From Aptenodytes patagonicus (Eukaryota; Chordata; Aves; Sphenisciformes; Spheniscidae), in NCBI RefSeq assembly GCF_965638725.1, contig NC_134954.1:1-64000 (forward strand): 64,000 nucleotides of DNA, given 5' to 3'. Both the position numbers and the translations under genes were made by a program. Below, piece after piece: positions 1 to 11,514 of this stretch. The first letter of the stretch is position 1, and the number at the start of each line of letters is the position of its first letter. The notes under the pieces were generated by a model. The model worked only from the letters and a program-made list of their open reading frames with translations. It was not told the DNA's origin and ran no database searches.

Positions 1-730
1 ACCCCTGACACGGGACAGCAGCCGCTCGCGTCCCCCCCCGAACACGGTGCAGCAGCCACTCACGTCCCACCCCGACACAGGGCAGCACCCCCTCGCGTCC
101 CCCCCGAACATAGTGCAGCAGCCACTCGCGTGCCCCCCGAACACGGCGCAGCAGCCAGTTGCGACCCCCCCGACACGGGGCAGCAGCCGCTCGCGTCCCC
201 CCGACACGGGGCAGCAGCCGCTCGCGTCCCCGCCCGACACGGGGCAGCAGCCGCTCGCGTCCCCCCCGACACGGGGCAGCAGCCGCTCGCGTCCCCCCCG
301 ACACGGGGCAGCAGCCGCTCGCGTCCCCCCCCGACACGGGCAGCAGCCGCTCGCGTCCCCCCCAAACACGGTGAAGCAGCCACTCTCGTCCCCCCCGAAC
401 ATGCTGCGGCAACCACTCTCGTCCCACCCCAACACAGGACAGCAGCCAGTTGTGACCGCCCCAGACACGGTGCAGCACCCACTCCTGTCCCCCCCGACAC
501 AGTGCAGCACCCACTCGCGTCCCCCCCAAACACGGTGCAGCAGCCAGTTGCGACCCCCCGGACACGGTGCAGCAGCCACTCGCGTCCCCACCCCCCCCCC
601 CCCCCGACACGGTGCAGCAGCCGCTCGCGTCCCCCCCAACACGGTGCAGCAGCCACTCGCGTCCCCCCCAAACACGGTGCAGCAGCCAGTCGCTTCCCCC
701 CCCCCAACATGGTGCAGCACCAACTCGCCT

Positions 731-869
731 CCCCAAAATATACCAGGACGAGCTCCCTTCTCCCCAGAAGACAACAGCAGCAGCTCTCCTCCCCCAAACA
801 CAGCAGCAACTAAAACCAAAAACAGAGCAGCAACTCTTCCCCCACACCAGAACACTAACACTCGCGTCC
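731..869. repeat. A-rich ~139-bp insert of the minisatellite, copy 1
   Basis: This block starts at CCCCAAAATATACCAGGACG and includes AACTAAAACCAAAAACAGAG. It recurs nearly unchanged at about 1,032-1,169, 1,530-1,667 and 1,799-1,936, and partially from 1,966. The irregular spacing (about 300, 500 and 270 bp) shows that variable numbers of 33-bp units lie between inserts, so this is a loose higher-order repeat. Confidence 0.85.
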
Positions 870-1031
870 ACCCCGACACGGTGCAGCACCCGCTCGTGTC
901 CCCCCCAACACGGTGCAGCACCCACTCGCGTGCCCCCCCAGACACGGTGCAGCACCCACTCGCGTCCCCCCCGAACACGGGGCAGCACCCACTCGCGTCC
1001 CCCCCCAACACGGGGCAGCAGCCACTCGCAT

Positions 1032-1169
1032 CCCCAAAATATACCAGGACGAGCTCCCTTCTCCCCAGAAGAGAACAGCAGCAGCTCTCCTCCCCCCAAC
1101 ACAGCAGCAACTGAAGCCAAAAACAGAGCAGCAACTCTTCCCCCACACCAAAACACTAACGCTCACGTC
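1032..1169. repeat. A-rich ~139-bp insert, copy 2
   Basis: Near-identical to the block at 731-869. Visible differences include GAGAACAGC for GACAACAGC and CTGAAGCC for CTAAAACC. Confidence 0.85.
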
Positions 1170-1529
1170 CCCCCCGAACATAGTGCAGCAGCCACTCGCG
1201 TCCCACCCCAACACGGGGCAGCAGGCAGTTGCGACCGCCCAGACACGGGGCAGCAGCCGCTCGCGTCCCCCCCGACACGGTGCAGCAGCCGCTCGCGTCC
1301 CCCCCCAAACACGGTGCAGCAGCCACTCTCGTCCCACCCCAACACGGTGCAGCAGCCAGTTGCGACCCCCCAGACACGGTGGAGCACCCACTCGCGTCCC
1401 CCCCAGACACGGTGGAGCACCCACTCGCGTCCCCCCCAGACACGGTGGAGCACCCACTCGCGTCCCCCCCGAACACGGTGCAGCACCCACTCGCTTCCCC
1501 CCCGAACACGGTGCAGTACCAACTCGCCT

Positions 1530-1667
1530 CCCCGAAATATACCAGGACGAGCTCCCTTCTCCCCAGAAGACAACAGCAGCAGCTCTCCTCCCCCAAACAC
1601 AGCAGCAACTAAAACCAAAAACAGAGCAGCAACTCTTCCCCCACACCAGAACACTAACACTCGCGTC
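1530..1667. repeat. A-rich ~139-bp insert, copy 3
   Basis: Near-identical to the block at 731-869, and entered through CCCGAAATATACC instead of CCCCAAAATATACC. Confidence 0.85.
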
Positions 1668-1798
1668 CCCCCCGACACGGTGCAGCACCCGCTCGTGTCC
1701 CCCCCAACACGGTGCAGCACCCGCTCGCGTGCCCCCCCAGACACGGTGCAGCACCCGCTCGCGTGCCCCCCCAGACACGGTGCAGCACCAACTCGCCT

Positions 1799-1936
1799 CC
1801 CCGAAATATACCAGGACGAGCTCCCTTCTCCCCAGAAGACAACAGCAGCAGCTCTCCTCCCCCAAACGCAGCAGGAACTAAAACCAAAAACAGAGCAGCA
1901 ACTCTTCCCCCACACCAGAACAGGAACATTTGTCCC
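1799..1936. repeat. A-rich ~139-bp insert, copy 4
   Basis: Same block again, followed after about 30 bp by a shortened fifth copy (from about 1,966). In the fifth copy a 31-bp piece (CCGCCCCTCTTCTCCCCAAA and on) is directly doubled, which ends the array. Confidence 0.82.
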
Positions 1937-2049
1937 CCCCCCGACACGGTGCAGCAGCCACTCGCGTCCCCAAAATATACCGCCCCTCTTCTCCCCAAAC
2001 ACACGGAGCCACCGCCCCTCTTCTCCCCAAACACACGGAGCCAAATCCT

Positions 2050-2440
2050 TACCATCTGACACCCTCCAGAAGGGATTAGTACACCCACATAACATATACA
2101 TACAGAACCGAGCCACGTACTTGACATCCTCAGGATCAGCCCTGCAAAGATGAAAGGAAGTCTGATGCTATGTCCCTGGATGCTCCAGCGCTCAGCTCCT
2201 CTCTCTGGTGCTCTCATTGTGGCAAAACACTTGTGAAGATATCTAGCAAAAAGCAGAGAGTACTACAGGGACCTGGAAACCAAAAAGAAGACTAGACTCT
2301 ATCTGCAAGAATGGACTAAAGAAACCCTACCAAGAAGACTTGTAACCAGAAAACAGAAAATATGAAAAGCCCAGAAAGCTCAAAAAGACAGGACAGAGTA
2401 CCATACAGCAACTGAGATTACCCAATAAATGAAGCTGTAA
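2050..2440. other. Unique-looking spacer, nothing recognised
   Basis: Ordinary-composition sequence between the minisatellite and the duplicated block. I see no repeat periodicity, no convincing reading frame and no counterpart elsewhere in the window. Confidence 0.6.
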
Positions 2441-3530
2441 AGACAAAAGGTCCCAAATACCTTAACCCACGCAAATGCTGCAACCGACTGAAGGAATAGC
2501 AGATCGCTGACCCTATGGAAACCCAGGAGCACAATGAAGCCCCTGACCAGAGGCTGTGGCTCATATATGCTGGGACCCACCCACCACCCTTCCCACAATC
2601 CCCTGGGAAAGGGGGGGGACAAACCACCCAACGACATAAAGGCGGCCAGAGGAGCGGAAGGGAGTTTTCTCATCTACCTTAAGTTTACAACCTACAAAGT
2701 GCTGAACAGAGAAGGCAACCCTTACTAGAAATGACATCTATTGCATCAGCAACGTGACCAGGTAGGGAATTTAGCTTAATTTTTCTGGGGCGCAGATACA
2801 GTAAGATAGATGTCATACTAAGCTATGTGGGAAAGTAGCTCGTTAAATGCAATAACAATATCATTATCAAAAATGACATACGTTAGGTTCGTATTTAAAC
2901 AAAAAAAACAAAATGCTGTGGGGTTATACTTCATTTCTAGCAAGACCACACGTGCTACCTAACTGCTACCAGAACTACTTTCTGGATACGACTGAATGAC
3001 AAAGCAGAACCAGATCCCGTAAGAATCCCTTCTCAAAAATATCTCTGGCTGCAAAGTAAATTATTTACTGTAAATGACCGACGATTCAGAGTCGCCTCGA
3101 CGGCCTCTCCAACTGACTCCCTTAACAGAACTGGATGAGTCCCAAAGGACAGAAAACACAAAAAGCCCATGGAAATACAAGAAGTGTATCAGAAGCTGTA
3201 TGAAGCAGCATAATTAACACCTAAGTAGCTAGAACAAAAGTGAATTGCAAAACGCAACAAAAAACCACCCCAAGAGCTGCGTTGAAAAGAAGAGATGGAG
3301 GCTATCGCCTCTGCTGAAAAACTCAAGAGACCATCCGAGCCGACAATAGACATCTCTGGGTACCAGATACCAAACAGAAACAGACTATAAGACAGAAAAC
3401 AGACTGCTGCGGAGCACCAAGGTGGGTTCAGAAAAGGTTGTGACAGAACAAGAGGCATCGTCACAGGGATTAGAGAGGTCCCGAAGGGGGCGGAGAGACT
3501 AAAGAAGTCTCGGGGATGCAATGAGCTCAA
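2440..3530. repeat. Duplicated block, copy A, single-copy-like part
   Basis: This stretch aligns without rearrangement to about 45,160-46,290. Shared anchors include GGGACCCACCCACCACCCTT, CCTTAAGTTTACA/GCA, CATACTAAGCTATGT and TTATTTACKGTAAATGACC. The offset is close to 42,730-42,750 throughout. Divergence is moderate by eye, with scattered substitutions and small indels; for example copy B has an extra piece near 45,465-45,490. Both copies run in the same orientation and lead into the same satellites. I see no gene in it. Confidence 0.88.
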
Positions 3531-5010
3531 AAGGGAATGGAACAAAGCACAGATGTCCTCAGGGGACCGAACAGAGGTGCACCAAATGGCTGAGAGAACA
3601 GACAGACCGACCGGGGTAACAGATGCGGACTCAGGAAGGAGTCTGAGGGGAAAAGAGGGGTGCAAAGTGCCCTCCCGAGCTAGAATGGGTCTCTGGGGCG
3701 TAGGGGATGTCTCACGAGAGCTCGGCAACAGGGAGCGGAGAAGTCCTGAGGGGGCCTGAGAGACCAAAGAAGCCTCACAGGTAACAGTGCGGAACTCTGC
3801 AGGGATTTCAACAAAGTACAGATGTCGTCACGGGGCTGGGGGGTGAACGAAGGCATCCTAAATGGCAAAGAGTAAGACAGTGCTCTGAAGCACACAAAAA
3901 AAAAGTCTAAACGGACCTACAAGAGTGCTGTGGAGTATAAGAAAGGACTCAGATGACGTTGTTATAGAGAGCAGAGGAATTGGGGGGGTCAGGGTAAGAA
4001 AAGAAGGCTTGGAGATACAGCGAGGGCCTTGGAGTCTTGGGGGGGCATCTAGGCAAACTACAGATGACTAACTGAGGAACCAAACAGAGACACCCTCGAT
4101 GACAGAGAGAAAGATAAATGAGCGCTACGTACCAAAGAAAGATGGCAGGCCCTGATGGAACAAGAGAGATGGAAAGGGAGATAAAGAGCTACAAGGTGCT
4201 GTGGAGAATGAGGAGGGTCTCGGGAGGCATCATGACTAGGAGAAAAAAATGCCCTGAGGGAGCCAGAGAGACCCAAAAAGGACTGGGGACATGATGAAAT
4301 CCAGAGGGGACGTGAACCGAGAAAACATGTCATCAGAAGGCCAGGGAACGACTAGAGGCAAGAGAGGACCAAATAACTGGGCTGGCTCACGGATATGGAC
4401 TCAAGAAGTCTTCTGAGGGAATGAGAGGGGTGCGAGGTCTCCTACAAAGCTAAAAGCGTGCTAAGGGCAACGTCAAAGGCATCGTGACACCATTAGAGGG
4501 CTCCTGAATGTGCCAGAGAGACCAAAGAAGGCTCAGGGACACAAGGAGGAAGTCTGGAGGGGATCTGAACAGAGTACAGATGTCCTCAGGAGGCCAAGGA
4601 CCGAACAGAGGCATCCGACATGGCGGAGGGAAGGTAAGAGTGCTCTCAGGCAAAATGAAATCTTGAGGAAAAGTTGTCTCTGAATATGGAAGATAAAAAT
4701 GCTGCTGCAGAACTAAAGGATGGCTATGGAACACAAGGACGCTCGCAGGAAGCATTGTGACAGAAATAGAGGGGTGCTGAGGTGGCTGGAGAGATAGAAG
4801 GGGGCTCGAGGGCACAAAGGTACTCGGGAGGGGATTTGAACAGAGTAAAGATGTCGCAAGGGAGACGCTGACCCATTGGAGGCGAGCGAGATGGAGGAGA
4901 GGACAAAAAGACTGCTCTGAGGAGATGTTTTGACAAAATGAGAGGGGTACAAATTACACTCCAGAGATAAAAGTGTGCCAAGGAGACCCTCTAAAGCCTC
5001 AGAATGAACT
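3530..5010. repeat. ~265-bp satellite, copy A (about 6 units)
   Basis: The recurring landmark ACAGATGTCCTCAGG (variants GTCGTCACGG, GTCGCAAGGG) falls near 3,549, 3,821, 4,061, 4,325, 4,577 and 4,849, giving a unit of about 245-275 bp. Each unit also contains GGAGGCATC, a RAGGCTYRGGGACACA segment and GGCATCGTGACA. The units are well diverged from each other. Confidence 0.8.
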
Positions 5011-5039
5011 GAGAGAAGAGAAAAAAAATGAGACACAAA

Positions 5040-7480
5040 GAAAATATCAAAACTGACACGGTATGTGACAAACAAGAAAGAACTAAAAAATAGGGATAGA
5101 CAGCTGGATAGAAGATGTAGAAAGAAAATTTAAAAAGTGAAAGGGCACAAAGTAGAGGAGAAAAAAAAATTTAAAAAGAGGGACAGAAAACTAGACAAAA
5201 GTATACATAGAAAAAAATTGGAAAACGAAGGCAACAAAGGAGGAAAAATTTAAAATACAGGGACAGCAAACTAAATAAACAGAGACATAGAAGGAAAATT
5301 GAAAAATTGAGAGAGTACCCAACAGACAAGAAAGATTTAAAAAATAGGGATGGGAACTAAATAAAAGCAGATGTAGAAAAAAAAAAATTAAAACCCAACA
5401 AGATTAAGGAAATAAAGGGAAAAATTAAAAAATAGGGACAGCGAACTAAAATGGAGACATATAAAGTAAATTTAAAATTGAACAGGGTACACAACAGACA
5501 AGAAAGAATTAAAAAACAGGGAGTTGGATAAAAGTAGACATAGAAAAAAAATTTAAAAGTGACAGCAGTAAAGAAAGACAAGAAACAATTAAAAATAAAG
5601 ACAGTGAATGGGATAAAAGTAGACAAAGAGAGGGCATTTTAAAAAAGGATTAAGAAAATAAAGGAAAAAATTTAAAAAGAAGGACAACTAACTAAAACGC
5701 AGACATAGAAAGAAAATTTAAAAAGCAAAGGTGTAAAGGACAGACAAGAAAAAAATTAAAATACAGACAGTGAACTGGATAAGCGGAGACACAGACAATA
5801 TTAAAAGCAACTGGTATTAGGGAAATAAAGGCAAAAAATTTAAAAAATAAGGACAGCTAACTAAACAGAAACATAGAAAGTAAATTTTAAAAGTGATGGC
5901 AATTAAGAGAGGAAAAGATAAAAAATAGAGGCAGAAAACTAAATAAGAATAGATGTAAAAAATTTTAAAAGCAATGGAAATAAGAGAGGAAAATAGTAAA
6001 AAATAGGGACAGCAAACTAGAATGGAGACTAAGACAGAAAACATTTAAAAAGGTGGCACTAAGGAAAGACAAGAAATAATTCAAAACTTAAGACATCAAA
6101 GGGGGTAAAAGTAGACACAGAACATTGTAAAAGCAACAAGGACTAGGAGAAGTGAAGAAAAAAATTAAAGAATAGGGACAACAAACTAAATAAATGGAGA
6201 CATACAAAGTAAATTTTTAAAGTGATGGGATACATGACAGGCAGGAAATAAAAAATCCGGATAGGGAGCTTGACAAAAGTAGGCATAGAAGGAAAACATA
6301 AAAAGGGATGAGGTACAGGACAGGCAGGAAAGAGCTAAAAATAAAGACAGCAAACTAGATAAAAAAAGACAGAGAAGCAACATCTTAAAAGCCAAGGGAT
6401 TAAGAGAGGAAACAATTAAACAATAACGATAGCAAATGAAAACACAGCCATGGAAACAAAATTTTAAAATGTGAGCACTAAGGCAAGACAAGAAATGATG
6501 AAGAAATAAAAACAGCAAACAGGATAAAGGAAGAAAGAAAGAAAGATTAAGGAAATAAGGAAAAAATTTAAAGATAGCAACAGCAAACTACAACAGAGAT
6601 GTAGAAAGAAAATCTAAAAAGCGACAGCACTAAGGAAAGAAGAGAAAAAATTAAAAGAAAAGAGAGAGAACTAAATAAAGCCAACAGCATAAAGGTAGAA
6701 AATATGAAAAAGCAACAGGGATTAGGGAAATAAATGGAAAACATTGAAAATAGGGACAGCGAACTAAAACACAGATGTAGAAATAAAATTCAAAAAGCGA
6801 GGGCACTAAGGAAAGACAAGAAGTAATTAAAAAATACAGTGAATGGAATAAAAGCAGACAAAATTTTAGAAGCAAATAGGATTAAGAAAATAGGAAAAAG
6901 TTAAAAAGTAGCGATGGCAAACTAAAACAGAGTCATAGAAAAAAAACTTAAAAAGCAACAGCACTGAGGAAAGACAAGAAATAATTTTAAGAAAACAGCA
7001 AATGGAATAAAAGTAGGCACAGAACGAACATTTAAAAAGCAATAGGCATTAGGGAGATAAAGGAAAAAATATGAAATAGGGACAGCAAACTAGAACAGAG
7101 ACATAGAAAGAAAATTTTAAAAGGGCTGCACTAAGGAAAGACAAGAAATAACTAAAAAATAAAGACAGTGAATGGAATGAAAGCAGACAGAAAATTTTAA
7201 AGGTGATGGGGATTAAGGAAATTAAAAAACCCTAAAATGTAGCAACAGCAAACTAAAACAGACGTAGAAAGAAAATTTAAAAAGCAAAGGGATTAAGAAC
7301 AGAGAGAAATAACATAAAATATAGGGTCAGCAAACTAAAGAAATGAAGGCATGAAAACAAAATTTAAAAAGTGATGAAGTGGAGGACAGGCAGGAAAAAA
7401 TAAAAAACACAGACAAGGAACTGGAGAAATGGAGACAGAGGGAGAAAATTTAGAAAGCGACGGGGTAATGGCCACAGGGC
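5040..7480. repeat. A-rich ~85-bp satellite, copy A (about 28 units)
   Basis: Units follow the pattern GGGACAGCAAACTAAATAAA, then AGACATAGAAAGAAAATTTA, AAAAGYGACAGGGTACA, and AGACAAGAAATAATTAAAAA. Landmarks at 5,091, 5,182, 5,261, 5,347 and 5,433 give a period of 79-91 bp. From about 7,300 the units become less A-rich and grade into the GA satellite, which keeps the same landmarks. The reading frames here are F/L/Y/S-rich low complexity on the minus strand and are not genes. Confidence 0.88.
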
Positions 7481-7870
7481 TAAGAAGTTAAATATCGGGA
7501 AAGGGAGCCGGATACACAGCCACAGGGAAAGGACATGGGAAGAGTGACAGGGTGCAGAGCAGAGGGAGTCACTGAAAGCAGAGACAGGCGGCCGGGTAGA
7601 GGGAGACCTGGAAATGCAATCTTCACAAGCAATGGGGAAGAAGGCAGCGTGGGAAGAATGAAACGATAGCGGGTGGGGAGCCGGAAAGGGAGAGGCAGAG
7701 GAAGGAAACGAGGAAGGTAACGGTGTACAGGGCAGTGCTAGCAGAAGAGCAAAAAGCTTTCGGGAACCGGACAGCCCGAAAGGGAGACGGAGGCAGGGAC
7801 AGGCAAGGAGGCAGGCAGAAGTCTGGAGAAGTGTGGCAGAGACGGGCCGGGACACACGCGAGGGGACGCA
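7480..7870. repeat. GA satellite, transitional block
   Basis: Units of the form GGGAAAGGGAGCCGGATACA and GACAGGGTGCAGAGCAGAGG continue the ~85-bp periodicity with a higher G content than the block to the left. Confidence 0.7.
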
Positions 7871-8545
7871 CGACTCGCCACAGTTCCTGGCACCAGCAGG
7901 AGACCAATACCACCCTGAGGCTTCTCTCTCTGCCTCCTCTGCAGTGCCGGCTGCCAGACCCTCACCCACCCAGGAGGAGGCAGCAGGTGCCTTGATGCCC
8001 CTCTCCCACAAGGCTTTCCGGATGCAAGGTGGCTTACACTTGCAGCCAACAGAGGCACTGAGCTCCCAGTGCCATGTGCCGGAAGTGTGCTCTGTCGGGA
8101 ACGGCTGGGAGGGATCCTTCCTCGCTGTGGGGACCAGCTGTTCCCTGCTGGAGGCAGCTGCCTGTGGAAGCCCCTTGGTTTCACTCCTCAACCAACTCCT
8201 GCAAGCAGGCATGCCCAGGCAGCCCCCTCAGCAGATAGAGCCCCTTGGCACAGCAGGGCCAGCCCCATCCTCACCAGCTGCACCTGGTGCTGCCCTGGCC
8301 CATCCCCACCTGCAGCCTTTTCAAACCCTTGGCCCAGCCCCATCCTCACCTCATGGGTCTCACCTGGGCTGCCCCAGCCCACAGCTAGAGCCCACTGGGA
8401 ACAGGGGGCCATCACCCCCGCCCCTGCACCAGTCCACAGGCACAAACTCTGCACCCAAGGGCTGCAAACACATCCAGGGGCACAGGGGAAGCAGGAAAAG
8501 TTTATTCATTAATGTGCATAATAAATCCTGGCAGTAAGTTGGCTA
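7870..8545. repeat. Diverged GC-rich module (module 0)
   Basis: A GC-rich non-satellite insert that shares its right half with the right ends of the modules at 12,110-12,480, 19,080-19,570, 23,260-23,660 and 33,030-33,543. Shared features are CAGCTGGAGCCC-like text, a CAAAGG-ACTACAAACG-like stretch and a terminal GTTTATTCATTAATGTGCAT. The left half (from CAGTTCCTGGCACCAGCAGG) is too diverged for me to align. A + strand frame runs 7,833-8,537 but is proline/alanine low complexity. Confidence 0.65.
8501..8506 (-). terminator. Minus-strand AATAAA signal, module 0
   Basis: TTTATT on the + strand is AATAAA on the minus strand. It sits in a context (TTTATTCATTAATG) conserved at the same place in the four other modules that retain this end (12,372; 19,381; 23,556; 33,327). 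Confidence 0.45.
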
Positions 8546-9416
8546 CAAGGCTCAGTGCCCAAATGCAGCAGGACAGAGGGAGACAAGGGAAGAGAAAAAC
8601 AGGAGGAAGGACGGAGTGACATAGATAAGAGGTGTGGGACAGGGAGCCAGAAAGCAGGACTGTGTGAACAAGAAAGGGACAGGGAGCAGGACAACGGTGT
8701 AGAGAGGGGAGAGCAGAGAGACTGCGGGAAAAACACAGGGAGAAAGAGACGGAGGAATAAATAAGAGAGACAGGGAGCAGGAGAAAGAGGCGGGAGGGAC
8801 CAGCAAGACAACAAGATAGAGACAAGACAAGGGATGGGGAAAAATTCTAAAGCGATAGGGGAAAAGAAACATAGACAAGAAATAAAAAATAGAAACAGGG
8901 AGCCAGATAGAGGTAGACACAGAAAGAAAATTTCAAAAAGCAACAGGGTACAAGAAACGTAGGCAAGAACTAGCAAATAGGGACAGGGAGATAGAAAGAG
9001 GGAGATGTAGAAAGTAAGTCTAAAAAGTGACAGGGTACAGAACAGAGAGGGAAGAATTAATTACAGACAGGGAGATGGATAGAGGGAGACAGAAAATTTT
9101 GCAAGCGACAGGATACAAGAATCTTCCACAAGAATTAAAAGATAGGTACATGGAGCCGCATGGAGGGAGGCGTAAGAAGAAAATTTGAAAAGTGACGGGG
9201 TACAAGAAACACCGGCAAGAAATTAAAATCAGGTCAGGCAGAGAGAGAGAGGGAAAGGTAGCATGAAAATTTAACAAGTGACTGGGTCCAAGAAACATAT
9301 GTGAGAATTAAAAAGATAGGGATGGAGTGGTAGAAAGGAAGTTTCAAAAGAAACGGGGTACAAGAAATATAGGCAAGAATTAAAAAATAGGGACAGGGAG
9401 CCTGATGGAAGGAAAC
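8545..9416. repeat. GA satellite block with ~85-bp units
   Basis: Purine-rich units such as GACAGGGAGCAGGACAACGG and GGGACAGGGAGATAGAAAGA. From about 8,830 to 9,400 the units are closer to the A-rich type (AGAAAATTTCAAAAAGCAAC), so both unit types coexist in this block. Confidence 0.85.
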
Positions 9417-10340
9417 TGTGGTGGGTTGACCTTGGCTGGCTGCCAGGTGCTCACCGAGCCACTCTGTCACTGCCCCTCCTCAACAAGACAGGGGGAGAAA
9501 ATACAACAAAAAAGCTTGTGCGTCGAGATAAGGACAAAGAGATCACTCACCAGTTCCTGTCACAGGCAAAACAGACTCGACTTGGGGAAATTAATTTAAT
9601 TTATTGTCATTCAAAAATCAAAGTAGGATAATGAGAAATAACAACAAATCTAAAACACACCTTCCCCCCTCCCCACTCTTTTATCCTGGGCTCATCTTCA
9701 CTCCTGACTTCTCTACATCCTACCCCCAAGCAGCGCAGGGCGACAGGGAGCGGGGGTTGCAGTCACACATTGTCTCTGCCACTCCTTCCTCCTCGAGCTC
9801 TTTTTCTGCTCCAGTGTGGGGTCCCCCCCATGGGGCCACAGCTGCTGACAGGAGCCTGCTCCAGTGCAGGCTCTCCACGGGGGTCACAGCTTCCTTCAGG
9901 CGCATCCACCTGCTCTGGCATGGGGTCCTCCACAGGCTGCAGGTGCACATCTGCTCCACCGTGGACCTCCATGGGCTGCAGGAGGACAACCTGCGTCACC
10001 ATGGTCTTCACCACGGGCTGCAGGGGAATCTCTGCTCTGGTGCCTGGAGCACCTCCTCACCCTCCTTCTTCACTGACCTTGGTGTCTACAGGGCTGTTTC
10101 ACACTCACATTTTCTCTATCACAGCTTCTGCACAGCACTTTTTAGCCTTTCTTAAGTGTCCCATCACAGATGCACTACTAGCGTTACTGATGGGCTCAGC
10201 TTTGACCAGCAGCAGATCCATCTTGGACCTGGAGCCAGCTGTGCCTGACATGGGGGTAACTCCTGGTGTCTTCTCACAGAACCCGCCCCTGCCCCCCCAC
10301 CCCAGCTAACAAAACCTTGCCACGTAAACCCAATACAACA
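9417..10340 (-). mobile_element. Solo endogenous retrovirus LTR, avian type
   Basis: The + strand begins TGTGGTGGGTTGACC and ends CCCAATACAACA, so the element has TG and CA ends. The body with repeated TGCTCCAGYGTGG and GGGCTGCAGG pieces resembles, from memory, an LTR widely dispersed in birds. Minus orientation is inferred from AATAAA on the minus strand at 9,600-9,605. The length is about 924 bp. It interrupts the GA satellite. The flanks (GAAAC left, GCGAC right) are not a clean target-site duplication, which suggests an old insertion or a diverged flank. No internal viral genes are present. Confidence 0.8.
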
Positions 10341-11090
10341 GCGACCGGCTACAGGGCAGAGAGGGGGGATTGAAAAATAGGGAAAGGGAGCCACGGGGAG
10401 AGAGGAAGAGGGGAAAAAAAATAGCAACGAGCTATAGGCCAGAGAGGAGGAAGGGACAGGGAACCAGACAGAGAGATGGAGAAAAACAAAGAATAGTGAT
10501 AGGCCACAAGGCAGAGAGGAAGGAATTAAAGAAGGGAACAGTGAGGTGGACAGAGATAAACTGAGAAATACCAAAAAACCTCCATGAGCTGAAGGGAAGG
10601 GACAGAGGAATTAAAGAATAGGGACAGGGAGAGAACAATAAAGACAGAAATGGGCTATGGGACAGAGGGAAAAAATTAAAACATAGGGACCGGGACCTGG
10701 AATGGAGAATCTAAGAAAGACAACATATATCTAGAATACAGGGCAGAGAAAGAGGGATTTAAAAATAGGGACATGGAGCCAGAGGCTGGGGGGGGAATTG
10801 TGAAGGGCTAAAGGGCAGGCAGGGAGGAATTAAAAAAAATTGGGATAGGAAGACAGACAGATAGATGGAGAAAGACAAAAATAGTGATGGGCTGCAGGAC
10901 AGAGAATGACAAAAAAAAAAGAGGGACAGGGAACAGGACAGAAGTGCAGAGAGAAAAAGGAAACTGAGAGGTAGAACAACAGAGAAAGAGGGGGACTTGC
11001 AGAATGAGAGAGGGAGAGGTGCAGGGAAACAAAAAAATTACAGCAGTGAAAGAGAAGAGGGGGCAGAGAGTCACCGGGATGCAGAAGGGG
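10341..11090. repeat. GA satellite block
   Basis: Units such as GGGCTACAGGGCAGAGAGG, GGAATTAAAGAATAGGGACA and GGGAGCCAGACAGAGAGATG, with a period near 80-86 bp, resume directly after the LTR. Confidence 0.85.
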
Positions 11091-11121
11091 GACGACACGG
11101 CTCCAAGGGTCCAGGATTCTC

Positions 11122-11233
11122 CACAGCTCCTACTCTTGGAGCTGCAGGAAAAATTTGACAGTTTGGTTCATGTCTTCCTCTCCCTCCCCCTCTCTTCCTC
11201 CTCTGTAGCTCCAGTCACTTGCCTGTCATCCAC
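11122..11233 (-). pseudogene. Candidate exon B, degenerate copy
   Basis: Counterpart of the exon-like piece at 15,688-15,797. The acceptor side (CTTAG before GTGGATGACAGG, minus strand) is kept. The donor is lost (GTGGAGAATCC instead of GTGAGTCC) and an early in-frame TGA follows the acceptor. If the exon was ever used, this copy is dead. Confidence 0.4.
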
Positions 11234-11477
11234 CTAAGAGAATAGATTGCTGTCTTACAATATGAGGCTTCCCAGATATGCAGCCTCACATGTGCACACA
11301 CTACATGGCCGTACTGTGCTTTTGGTTATGCATACAGACCCTGCCGTGCACATTGGTGATCGGATCTGCTGAGGACTACACTAAAAGGGATCCTTCCTCA
11401 CCTGGAGAGAGGCAGGCTGTCTCCTATCTGCAGGAGGAGGCAGCTGCCAGCTGGATCCTTCTTATTTTATGCTTTAC

Positions 11478-11514
11478 CTTTTCCTGGCCTCTCCAGCTTC
11501 AGCCACAGCAGTTC
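11478..11514 (-). other. Candidate exon A (37 nt)
   Basis: On the minus strand a 37-nt piece lies between CAG and GTAAAGCA, the same length as in four other modules. It would read as 12 codons (starting E-L-L-W-L-K-L-E-R-P) plus one base. The GT donor is intact; the acceptor has a poor pyrimidine tract. Confidence 0.3.

Larger units (their letters stand above)
1..2050. repeat. C-rich 33-bp minisatellite with longer inserts
   Basis: The sequence is a head-to-tail array of a unit of about 33 bp reading roughly ACACGGTGCAGCAGCCACTC followed by GCGTCCCCCCCGA. About 22 units occupy the first 730 bases. Units vary between GTGCAGCAG, GGGCAGCAG and GTGCAGCAC, and the C-run length drifts. Because the unit length is close to a multiple of three and lacks stop codons, long open frames appear on both strands (up to about 528 codons). 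They are proline-, histidine-, arginine- or cysteine-rich low complexity and I do not regard them as genes. The array begins before the window. Confidence 0.93.

Noticed and set aside
567-2153. 528-codon + strand open frame and other long frames in the first 2 kb
   Set aside because: The frames exist because a stop-free 33-bp unit repeats near a multiple of three. Frames are open on both strands, composition is Pro/His/Arg/Ser low complexity, and there is no domain.
7833-8537. 234-codon + frame in module 0
   Set aside because: Pro/Ala-rich, begins in satellite and is not preserved in the other modules.
9417-10340. Target-site duplication for the first LTR
   Set aside because: The flanks GAAAC and GCGAC do not match well enough to call.
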